Positions 42,830-50,520 of a stretch of DNA of 58,513 nt are shown in pieces (position 1 is the first letter of the stretch; each line of letters begins with the position of its first letter). The notes beneath the pieces are model-generated. The model was not told the origin of the DNA, searched no databases, and was given only the letters and a program-made list of their open reading frames with translations. The DNA comes from Acidobacteriota bacterium (GTDB lineage Bacteria; Acidobacteriota; Blastocatellia; RBC074). Made by a program: the position numbers and the translations under genes. Location of the stretch: positions 42,790-101,302 of the forward strand of contig JAFDVL010000013.1 of assembly GCA_018268995.1 (NCBI GenBank), given 5' to 3'.

Positions 42830-45800
42830 TTACTGCCAGTCTCCCTGCAAAGCAAAGGCGGCCCAATAGGAGGGGTGCTCCCACCGCTTTTGCTTCAGCA
42901 AGGTTAATTGTGCCGCTCGTAATGCAGCGGCGGGGCTTTGCTTTTTCGCTCCGAGTAGTTCTTGATAGAACGCTTTCATTAACTCAGATGTGGCTTTGTC
43001 ATTTACTTTCCAGAGGCTGGATATAACGTTTGAGGCTCCGGCATACATAAAGCCGCGCGTTAAGCCAATCAATCCTTCGCCTCGGATTTCTTTGCCTAAA
43101 CCTGTCTGACAAGCACTCAAGACGACTAGATCGGCGTTAAGTTTGAGGTTATAGATTTCGTGCAATCGCAAGAAACCATCTTTCGATTTGCCGGTTTCGT
43201 CCACTAAGGAAAAGACCAGACCCGACAGTTCCGGGTGTTTACTGTTGAGCAAGCCGTGTGTGGCAAAATGCAAGATTCGATACTGACTCAGATCGGATTG
43301 CAGCAAGGTCTCTCGATTGGCCGCAAAATCAAATGCGGTTTTCCGCTGTGCGGCACTGACCAACGGAATGATCGCTTCAGCTTCGCGTCGGGTAAAGGGA
43401 AGGCGTGGTAAGCTGCTTTCGCTCACGTCTACATCTCGCAGGGCTTGGGTTAATGCTGGCGATGATGTCACGAGTCGTCCACTTGATGGCGCTTTCACCG
43501 AGGCAAGACGGACATCGTCTTTGTCAAACACCGGGTCGGCGAAAACGGCGATAGTCCGTTCTGGTTTCTTTCGTAAGCTCGTTTCGTGGCGCAACGCGGC
43601 TAATAACGTAGCAGAAGGCAGGTTGGTGATTTCGTGATCCACAATTAAAGGATGAGGGATGAGAGATGAAGGATGATTTATAACTGCGACTCCGCTTTTT
43701 TCATCCCTCATCCTTCCGACCTCATCCCTGGACACAGGTAACGCGCCAAACGGCACATACTGCAAGGCTCCATCGGCCACGATCAACAAACGTTGTTGTT
43801 TCAGTTTCTCACGCACGGGGGAAAGTACCAGCTTGCTTAGTGTCATCAGTGATTCATTGAGCTTTTGCGGGTCACTGAGTTCATGACGAGATTGCAACAA
43901 TTCATACGACTGCCGGGCCGCCGCTTCAATGATTTCCCGACCTGGTAATTCATAACTGGCAACCTGATCTTGGCTGATCGCCCAAAGGTAGCTCCGCTCC
44001 TGGCCCAAGGTATATGCGAGGAGCAATGAATTGGCATCAAGCAACTGCTTTTGTAGTTGCTCCGCTTCCAACAGCTGGTACTGTGTTAATTCGGCATAGT
44101 GTGGGCTGGCGGTCGTGATCTGGCTGCGAATTTCCTTTAGCTCTGATGTGAGCGCTTGCAGCTCTCGCTCGGCGGCGGTCAGCAATTCGGCGGCAGCTTT
44201 CTTATTTTGCAAGGCGCGCTGATATTCGGCTTTGGCATTGAGACGTTGTTGTAAATCCTGTTCTTGCTTGAGAAGGAGGGGAGAAATGCCTTGCCGTAGC
44301 GCCAACCGATTTTCAGACAATATTTCCAGCAGGCTGCGGGCGCGTGCCATTTCGCTGACCTTGAAGGCCTCTTTGTGATGCCCTGCTGATGGCTCAAGCT
44401 GGTGCAACCGCATCAAGACCGAAACATAAAATTCATAGTAATCCCGCACCGACGCCAGATAGGACGCGCGCAGGTCTTCATTCACGACTGTAGCCCTGAC
44501 CGATTCACTCAAGGTGAGCGCCGCTTCGATTTGTTGGCGCGCTGCTTGGATTTTCCCAGTCTCGAAATCCAGGCGCGCGAGGTTGTAGCGCGTATTCGCT
44601 TCGCCTTCGCGGTCATTCGTGGCGCGCCGCAAAACCAAGGCTTGCTGAAAAAACTCGCGAGCTTGTGCTGTTTCTTTCAGTTCGTAATTCGCTAATCCCA
44701 AGTAATTTAGCGTGTAGCCTTGACTGTATTTATCCCCGATGTCTTGCCACAATTCTTGTGCTTCGCGGTAGGCGTACAGGGCTTGTTGATATTGTTGTTG
44801 AGAAGCAAAGACGGCCCCCAGATTCGTCAAGGTCAAGGCTTGTCCGCGCCGATCTCCAAGTTGGCGACGAATCGTGAGCGATTGGTTCAGCTTTTCAATG
44901 GCTGGCTCGTAAGCCCCGGTCAATCGGTGGAGGTTGCCATAGCTGTTCAGGATCGTGGCCTCGTGAAGGCTCTTGGTTTGGCGATAATGTTGGAGCGCCT
45001 GTTCGTAAGAACCGCGCGCTTGATCGTATTCGCCGAGCGAGCTATAGACATCGCCAATTCTGCCGTACATGGCATATTCGTTCTCGGCGTTCTGGCCTTG
45101 CTTGAAATGCTCGACCGCCTGCTTGAGGTACGTGAGCGCCGTTTGTTTCTCCCCACGTGCGAGATAGATCGAGCCTAAACTTGCCGCCACAATGCCAAAG
45201 CCACGCGCCTGTTCGGTCGTTGAGCCGGTTAACGAATACTCCTCATAGCATTGGTGGGCCTGCTGATAACATTCAATCGCTTTGGCCCATTCCCCGTAGG
45301 CACGATAGGCATGGCCAAGATTCAAGAGATTCCATCCAATCATGTTGATGGAGGCGGTTTCATCGCCTTGTCTCCACAAGGGAAGCGCCTGCTGGTAAAA
45401 CTCGCTGGCACGCGCATAATCACTCCAGGTAGCATAGATCTGCCCCATGGAAGTCAGAATAATTGCTTGGTAACGGGGAATATTTTCGGCCTGGAAATAA
45501 ATCAAGGCATGTTGGAAGGCTTCTAGCGCAGCGGGAAATTGTTCTTTCGATTTATAGGTTTCGCCCAGGAAATACGCTGCCGTTGCTTCATATCGCTGAT
45601 TCTGTCTCTGTCGCCAGGTATTGCGTAATTCTTCCCCCTTGATAATCGCTTGCGTCAACGCCTCTTCCGTTCCTTGATAATAGAGGGACCATACTCTTCC
45701 AAGCTGTTGCTGCGCGACAGCGTAGGTATGTTCTTCTGCAGTGGGATGAGCCTCTACCTGCACGTTCAGTGAATAGCGGCCTTGTTGTTCTTTTTTACCT

Positions 45801-46156
45801 TTGCGATTTACGCAGATGATTTGCCAGCCGGTCTTTTCTGCCAGGTAGAGAACTTTCCCGGCTGCTGGAAGTTTCAGTAAGCCGTCACGTTGCTTCCAAT
45901 CATGCGAGTCGCTCACTACCACCGCCTCAACCAAGACCTCCGCGCTGGAAAAATCAATCCGCAGCAACTGTCCTTGCGCAACATAAACCTGATAGAAGTG
46001 TTGTTCGCCATACTTGATTTCAGTCTGAAGGGATTGATTCGGGCTGAGCGATTGGGGCTTGGCAGCGTCCGATTGTGCAGCAACCCCTTGCGCAGCACTT
46101 AGACAGGCTGTCCAAAGCAAAATCAGAAGAGGCAAAGAAGTGAGCCGAGAATTCAT
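42830..46156 (-). CDS. Exported TPR-CHAT (caspase-like) protein
   Basis: A 1108-residue protein with signal peptide (LPLLILLWTACLSAAQGVAA), a beta-rich domain (about 35-130), then a long array of ten or more TPR repeats (about 140-560; for example ALEAFQHALIYFQAE, QALTLTNLGAVFASQQQY). A coiled region (about 600-690) leads to a CHAT domain (about 740-1108) with the caspase-like dyad: histidine in LHFATHGLL (about 967) and cysteine in VVLSACQTGLG (about 1016). CHAT proteins are clan CD peptidase-like and often act with TPR sensors. A 12-residue segment (NHPSSLIPHPLI) comes from a repeat inserted in frame. The sigma factor gene follows closely. Confidence 0.85.
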   Translation of the reverse strand: MNSRLTSLPLLILLWTACLSAAQGVAAQSDAAKPQSLSPNQSLQTEIKYGEQHFYQVYVAQGQLLRIDFSSAEVLVEAVVVSDSHDWKQRDGLLKLPAAGKVLYLAEKTGWQIICVNRKGKKEQQGRYSLNVQVEAHPTAEEHTYAVAQQQLGRVWSLYYQGTEEALTQAIIKGEELRNTWRQRQNQRYEATAAYFLGETYKSKEQFPAALEAFQHALIYFQAENIPRYQAIILTSMGQIYATWSDYARASEFYQQALPLWRQGDETASINMIGWNLLNLGHAYRAYGEWAKAIECYQQAHQCYEEYSLTGSTTEQARGFGIVAASLGSIYLARGEKQTALTYLKQAVEHFKQGQNAENEYAMYGRIGDVYSSLGEYDQARGSYEQALQHYRQTKSLHEATILNSYGNLHRLTGAYEPAIEKLNQSLTIRRQLGDRRGQALTLTNLGAVFASQQQYQQALYAYREAQELWQDIGDKYSQGYTLNYLGLANYELKETAQAREFFQQALVLRRATNDREGEANTRYNLARLDFETGKIQAARQQIEAALTLSESVRATVVNEDLRASYLASVRDYYEFYVSVLMRLHQLEPSAGHHKEAFKVSEMARARSLLEILSENRLALRQGISPLLLKQEQDLQQRLNAKAEYQRALQNKKAAAELLTAAERELQALTSELKEIRSQITTASPHYAELTQYQLLEAEQLQKQLLDANSLLLAYTLGQERSYLWAISQDQVASYELPGREIIEAAARQSYELLQSRHELSDPQKLNESLMTLSKLVLSPVREKLKQQRLLIVADGALQYVPFGALPVSRDEVGRMRDEKSGVAVINHPSSLIPHPLIVDHEITNLPSATLLAALRHETSLRKKPERTIAVFADPVFDKDDVRLASVKAPSSGRLVTSSPALTQALRDVDVSESSLPRLPFTRREAEAIIPLVSAAQRKTAFDFAANRETLLQSDLSQYRILHFATHGLLNSKHPELSGLVFSLVDETGKSKDGFLRLHEIYNLKLNADLVVLSACQTGLGKEIRGEGLIGLTRGFMYAGASNVISSLWKVNDKATSELMKAFYQELLGAKKQSPAAALRAAQLTLLKQKRWEHPSYWAAFALQGDWQ
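43648..43730. repeat. GGATGA-rich inverted repeat inserted in frame in the CHAT gene
   Basis: The left part (AAAGGATGAGGGATGA, then GAAGGATGA) and right part (TCATCCCTCATCCTT, then CCTCATCCC) are complementary, around about 25 bases. It adds HPSSLIPHP-type residues to the linker before the CHAT domain without breaking the frame. This kind of ATCCCTCATCC repeat is dispersed in other bacterial genomes. It may be a small mobile element tolerated in a loop. Confidence 0.55.
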
Positions 46157-46822
46157 GCGCCCATCCCATCACAACACGCTTTCAATAGCGCGGAAAGCTG
46201 AGGCCAACGCAAAGCCAATCCAGCTTAATACTAGAGGGCTGGATGGTTCGATGTGTGGCTTTTCGTACAAAATAAACGAAAAGTCAGTTCGCCGACTCAG
46301 ACTTGTGAGGCGGTGAGGCTTTTTCGGCTACCGAGAATGAAAACTACTTTATGGTCTGAAATCTTTGTGAGAATGATCTCAACGTTCTTTCCTTGCTTTT
46401 AATAAAGCAAAGCGCCGACATAGCAATTTATTCATGCGTCATTGATGGCAAACAGAGCGAATGGCTGTTCTTTGTGTCACCCCGGAAGCTCGGAACACAA
46501 GGCTTTTTCTCCATTGCTCTCCTCACCCAGTTCCACGCACAAATAGAACCTGTCAACGACAACTTGTGAACAGTTTGCTTTTGGCGCAGGCATTATGCAC
46601 CTACGGCGATGTTACTGTCCAATCAAAATCCTCGTTGCCATCCAGAAAAGTCCAGGTAAATCGTCGGCAGTTGGATATTCCTACAGGAAAAATTAGCATT
46701 GGGAGCAATTACCAATCCACCAATTGATTCTCGCTATAGTGTCGCTCCTGCCCCAATAGGCGGCGATCTTTTCTGGATCGGAGCGACCACCATGCCGGAA
46801 GACAATACGTCGGACGCGACGC
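46157..46822. other. Intergenic region without a recognisable gene
   Basis: Between the CHAT gene start and the phage-derived fragment I see no gene supported by composition or motif. Short frames on the plus strand at 46461-46727 give low-complexity, non-protein-like translations. The promoter for the CHAT operon should lie in the first 200 bases, but no convincing pair of hexamers stands out. Confidence 0.4.
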
Positions 46823-47050
46823 AAAACATGGAGACTTCTGCTCACGACAACGCAGAAAGCCTGGCAGAAGTATTATGCGCCGCAAGGGTATGTGGAAGAC
46901 CCGGACGAAGTCGTCCTCGCACCCGCAGATTCGGACGGCGATTGGGGCGAGTTTTTTGCAGTGGATGAAGAGCAAGCATCGCCTGCGCCCCGAACGCCAA
47001 AACGTCCGTTGACCGGCGCTGCCAAAGCGGCAGTCGAGCGCAAAGCCTGA
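46823..47050 (+). pseudogene. C-terminal fragment of a phage structural gene
   Basis: A plus-strand frame without a good start reads RKTWRLLLTTTQKAWQKYYA, PQGYVEDPDEVVLAPADSDG, and a lysine/alanine-rich end, PKRPLTGAAKAAVERKA. The acidic middle and basic tail, and its place 14 bases before a connector-like phage gene, suggest the end of a head or prohead protein. No start or N-terminus remains. The assignment rests on context and style. Confidence 0.4.
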
Positions 47051-47064
47051 CAGGCACGACCCGT

Positions 47065-47382
47065 ATGACACGCGATGAAGCTAGAGCTCGCTTAGCGTTG
47101 GAGGTGCAATCCTGCGCGGAGCCCATGCTGACCGACGCAGAACTTGATCAGGTATTAGCACAACACGTCTGTGCGGATGCGAATGGGTTATCTCCTGCGG
47201 ATGCGAACTGGTCGCCCACCTACGCCGTTACCGCAGCCGCAGTTACCGGGTGGATGTTGAAGGCGGTAAAGGCGTCACAACTGCACGATGTGTCCCTGAC
47301 GGGCGGGCGTCACTTCTCTGCGCGACAGCTTTGTCAGGCAATGGCAGAGCGCTACCGCAAACGCATCGCGACAACTGTTTAG
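47065..47382 (+). CDS. Phage head-tail connector-like protein
   Basis: A 105-residue protein (MTRDEARARLALEVQ, LTDAELDQVLAQHV, WSPTYAVTAAAVTGWMLKAV, FSARQLCQAMAERYRKRI). The pattern (an N-terminal acidic helix, a TYDLNAAAAxGWxxKA-like helix, and an ending AMAERYRKR) is typical of small phage proteins encoded just after the capsid gene that act in head completion or connection. It appears unbroken. No matching phage genes follow; a truncated transposase does. It fits the same order as the terminase/portal remnant 39 kb away on the same strand. Confidence 0.5.
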   Translation: MTRDEARARLALEVQSCAEPMLTDAELDQVLAQHVCADANGLSPADANWSPTYAVTAAAVTGWMLKAVKASQLHDVSLTGGRHFSARQLCQAMAERYRKRIATTV

Positions 47383-47389
47383 GTATCGG

Positions 47390-47746
47390 GTGTCAGGTGT
47401 CAGGGAAAAGTTGCCGACAGGACACGTGATCACCATGCTGCTCGACCACGGGTATCCCCCGGAGTCCTTCACGCAGGAGTTGAAAAAAATAGCCCCCCAG
47501 TTAGCCGCGCGCATCAAACTGAAGCAGGCGCAAAAAGTGACGCCGGAACAACACCGGACAGCGCAAGCGGGCAACCCGACCAAGAAAAAGTTTGTCGTCA
47601 TCGAGAAACGATGGCTCGTCGAGCGGACGAATGCATGGATCAATCTGTGTCGTGTGTTGCGGAAGAATTGTGAAAGCCTCCTGAAAACCAGCAAAACGAA
47701 GATTCGTTTGTGCGCGATTCGGTTGCTTCTGCGAAGGCTTGCCTAA
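47390..47746 (+). pseudogene. IS5-family transposase, C-terminal fragment
   Basis: The last 100 residues of a DDE transposase: MLLDHGYPPESFTQELKKIA, then KKFVVIEKRWLVERTNAWIN containing the catalytic glutamate, and CRVLRKNCESLLKTS, IRLCAIRLLLRRLA. The RWxVERTNAW signature is typical of IS5-group elements. Both catalytic aspartates are missing with the N-terminal two thirds. Just after the stop, CTGCAAACAGGTTCT (about 47749-47763) may be the right terminal repeat. The left end is lost at the junction with the phage gene. Confidence 0.7.
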
Positions 47747-47860
47747 CTGCAAACAGGTTCTATAAGGTTTCGCTGGTAAGGGCGCACGCCACAGAAGGCA
47801 AGCCAACAAATCAGGCGAAATGTTGGTCACGAAGCCTATTCGTATGATCTGGCAACGAGA

Positions 47861-48272
47861 TCAGATAAATAGCTCGGCAGAGACCTGAAAGAATTCCGCC
47901 AGGGCGTTGGCGTGCGCTTTCCCCATCGGGCGCTTCCCTGCCAACGCCGCTGACACGTGGCTCGTGCGCGCCGAAGATCGGCAGCAAATCCACTTGTTGC
48001 AAGCCACGATTTCCCAACAACGTCTTCAGCACGTCGTACGGTTCCGCCGATGGAACCGGGTACGGTTTCTTTTCAAATCCCTCAATCAATAACACCGCAT
48101 TCGTAGTAATACCTGCTCTTCCCGCGTCAGCGTCTTTTCGCCTTTCGTCATCAACGGATTCACGATGGCCCGCGCGTTCGTTCTCGGCTTCGGTTTCGAT
48201 GGCTTTGGGCAAGGTGTGTGCCAGCAGTTCTGCATATTTGTGGGTATTGATCCGGTTCGCAATCGCAATCAC
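47861..48272 (-). pseudogene. HigA-like antitoxin, frameshifted
   Basis: The pieces of a HigA-type antitoxin lie in different frames: KYAELLAHTLPKAIETEAEN from GTG 48272, then AIVNPLMTKGEKTLTREEQV in a second frame, VLLIEGFEKKPYPVPSAEP, DVLKTLLGNRGLQQVDLLPI in the first frame, and GKRPMGKAHANALAEFFQVS in a third, ending at 47861. At least three shifts make it non-functional. The helix-turn-helix with the ending 'kraLAeff.vs..lFi' is diagnostic. No HigB toxin is visible next to it. A good ribosome site (GAGGG) remains before the GTG. Confidence 0.7.
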
Positions 48273-48290
48273 ATTTCCCTCAATTCTACC

Positions 48291-48599
48291 TCACGCCTGT
48301 TGCTTGAGTTGATCCCGCCACAAGCCAAACAACGGGTCTTCAAACCGCCAGCGGCTTTCATTCACCAAATCTTCGGCGCGTAAAATCCCCTTGTCCTCCA
48401 GCGATTGCAAACATCGCATCATCGTGCTCGACGTCAGGGTGGCCCGCTTCAGCGTTTCTTTGGTCGTCAAGCCTTGCCCGCCTGTGCGCCGCACCTCGGT
48501 GAGCGATGTTTTCTGCGTCGCTGGCAATTGATTCCACGCCCGCAAAATAGACAACGGTGTTTTAGAGGAACGTGTCACGTAGTAGTTAGAATCGCTCAT
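48291..48599 (-). CDS. Small winged-helix protein
   Basis: A 102-residue protein that looks like an isolated winged helix-turn-helix: LRAWNQLPATQKTSLTEVRR, GGQGLTTKETLKRATLTSS, TMMRCLQSLEDKGILRAEDL, and the wing and end WRFEDPLFGLWRDQ. The 'RFEDPLFxLW' ending is typical of the C-terminal winged helix of AAA ATPases of archaeal type, so this may be a detached piece of one. Its ATG overlaps the stop of the upstream protease gene (ATGA), suggesting coupled translation. It could regulate the protease array; that is only a guess. Confidence 0.5.
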   Translation of the reverse strand: MSDSNYYVTRSSKTPLSILRAWNQLPATQKTSLTEVRRTGGQGLTTKETLKRATLTSSTMMRCLQSLEDKGILRAEDLVNESRWRFEDPLFGLWRDQLKQQA

Positions 48600-50467
48600 T
48601 CGCCATTTTTCAAAACACTATCGGCGGCCATAATGCCATCGCTGGCCATAATCCCATCCGCGATCATAATGCCATCGCTAGCCATGATCCCGTCATTCAC
48701 CATAATGCCATCATTCACCATAATGCCGTTTCCCAGCAGCATCTCACTGCTCAGCAATTTCTGCCCATTGCCCACCAGCGTGCCATCCGCTGTCATAATG
48801 CCATCACCAACCATAATTCCACTGGAAAAAATCTGCGAATTCAGGCTAAGCGACGAGTAATTTTCTATCACGCCGTCATTTAGCGTGTATCCCCACATAT
48901 AGGCTTGCTGATATTTAGTGATGAGTTCTTCGCCGCGTGCCCAACCGTGGCTGAGCAGTACCCCTTGTGCCCAGGGAACGCGTGTGCCTGCAATTGTGGA
49001 TTCCGGTTGGGGAGGCCATGAATATTGCAGATTCCACCCGGTGACAGTCATTTCGGTGCCAAGCCGTACCGCTCCTTCGATATTTACCAATCCCGCGCCT
49101 TGCTCCAACATATCGTGACCGGGCAGTTGTTGTGCCGTATACATCAGAAAGGCTTTGACCATTGAGGGAGTAAACATGGCCTCGCTTTGAAAAAGCAGCG
49201 CGGCAGCTCCAGCGACAACAGGTGCAGCCATCGAAGTGCCACTCAGGGTCATGAGTCTGCTATCAGCAGCAGTATTTGCGTCACTGGCATCAAGTGCAGG
49301 AGTTTGGAAGACCAGCGAATTGTAGGCGGCTTGCGCCGAGACAATCTTATTGCCTGGTGCGACCAGCTCAGGCTTGATCGTATTGTCGTAATGCTTGACG
49401 CCTTCTTCATCCGTCCAGAAGCTGCGCGCCGGGCCACGTGAACTATAGCTGGCTACGCGATCATCGCTGCGGATGTCGGTGCCAAAAGTATTGACTGCGC
49501 CAACCGTCAACACCGAGGGTTCGTTACCGGGAGAGTGAATCATTCCATAAATTTTCTGGCCCTGAGTGTTTTTGCCGTGATTGCCTGCGGATGCTACGAC
49601 TAGCACTCCCTTGTCCTGTAGCTTGCGTACAGCCAGACAGAGCGGGTCCATCTTATAGCTGCTGATCGCAGGCGTACCGATACTCATGTTGACAACATAA
49701 ATCTTGTACTGTGAATGATGCACCAACAGCCATTCCAAGGCTTGTAACACGCTTTCGGTCGTCCCTATCCCTTGTGCGTTCAGCACGCGCAGATTCACCA
49801 GATGTGCGCCGGGGGCGATGCCACGATAGGCATTGCCCAGCGCACCGTTGCCTGCCGCAATTCCAGCAACGTGCGTGCCGTGTCCATATGGATCATCGGT
49901 GCGATTTTCACCTGTGAAATCCTCGCTGTACACCACGCGACTGCTCAGGCTAGCGTTAGCACCCGATTCCAGAAACATCCGATGGTTGGCCTGAATGCCG
50001 GAGTCAAGCACAGCAATGCCGATGCCTGCGCCGTTGATCTTCGTGGCTTTGGCTTTATTGCCAGCAACGACAGGGATGGCGTCTGCGCCCGTCGTCATCG
50101 TGACGTGTCCCAGAGGACGGAATTGATTGTCCCCTGCGATGTAATGAACCTCGCCAAAGGTTGCGAGTTGTTCGATTTTTCCTACTGAAATATCAAAGAC
50201 GTATATGTTGAGATTGCGAAAAAGCTTTTTGCCTTTGATGTCTTTGCTATCCAACATCTTCGACAGCCCCAAACTGGGATTGCCTTTTAGTTGCATAACC
50301 AGGCGCACGGGAGCAGCGGAGTTTTTGGCATTCTGGATTTTTGCCTTGATGTCAGGCGCGATTTTATCGGCCTTCGATTGGGCTAATCCAGTCATACTCG
50401 CGCACAAAGACAACAAGAGCGCGAGAATTATTTTCATTTCTTTGGCAGATGGATATTTCGTGTTCAT
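48596..50467 (-). CDS. Secreted S8 (subtilisin-like) serine protease with hexapeptide tail
   Basis: A 623-residue exported protease. Two starts are possible: ATG 50467 or ATG 50437, which begins directly at the signal peptide (MKIILALLLSLCASMTGLAQ). Counting from 50467, residues 40-120 are a short inhibitor-like propeptide. The catalytic triad is visible: Asp155 (IAVLDSGI), His196 (YGHGTHVAG) and Ser412 (LSGTSMAAPVVAG), with the oxyanion Asn in ASAGNHG. After about residue 535 come about ten six-residue units of DGIMxx type (VNDGIMVNDGIM). It lies 53 bases after the next protease gene and lacks the conserved leader of its paralogues, so it is probably co-transcribed with it. Its propeptide differs from the other three. 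Confidence 0.85.
   Translation of the reverse strand: MNTKYPSAKEMKIILALLLSLCASMTGLAQSKADKIAPDIKAKIQNAKNSAAPVRLVMQLKGNPSLGLSKMLDSKDIKGKKLFRNLNIYVFDISVGKIEQLATFGEVHYIAGDNQFRPLGHVTMTTGADAIPVVAGNKAKATKINGAGIGIAVLDSGIQANHRMFLESGANASLSSRVVYSEDFTGENRTDDPYGHGTHVAGIAAGNGALGNAYRGIAPGAHLVNLRVLNAQGIGTTESVLQALEWLLVHHSQYKIYVVNMSIGTPAISSYKMDPLCLAVRKLQDKGVLVVASAGNHGKNTQGQKIYGMIHSPGNEPSVLTVGAVNTFGTDIRSDDRVASYSSRGPARSFWTDEEGVKHYDNTIKPELVAPGNKIVSAQAAYNSLVFQTPALDASDANTAADSRLMTLSGTSMAAPVVAGAAALLFQSEAMFTPSMVKAFLMYTAQQLPGHDMLEQGAGLVNIEGAVRLGTEMTVTGWNLQYSWPPQPESTIAGTRVPWAQGVLLSHGWARGEELITKYQQAYMWGYTLNDGVIENYSSLSLNSQIFSSGIMVGDGIMTADGTLVGNGQKLLSSEMLLGNGIMVNDGIMVNDGIMASDGIMIADGIMASDGIMAADSVLKNGE
48610..48720 (-). repeat. 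Tandem DGIMxx-coding repeat in protease 1
   Basis: The 3' end of the gene contains diverged 18-base units coding for IMVNDG, IMASDG and IMIADG. Plus-strand CATAATGCCATC recurs every 18 bases. More degenerate units extend to about 48820. Confidence 0.7.
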
Positions 50468-50520
50468 GGTGTTACTGGCAAATTTCCAAATTGATCTCAG
50501 ACTGTTGAATTGCTGTCAGA

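Noticed and set aside
46461..46968. Overlapping plus-strand frames at 46461-46727 and 46699-46968
   Set aside because: Their translations look random; the credible frame in this stretch is the one ending at 47050.
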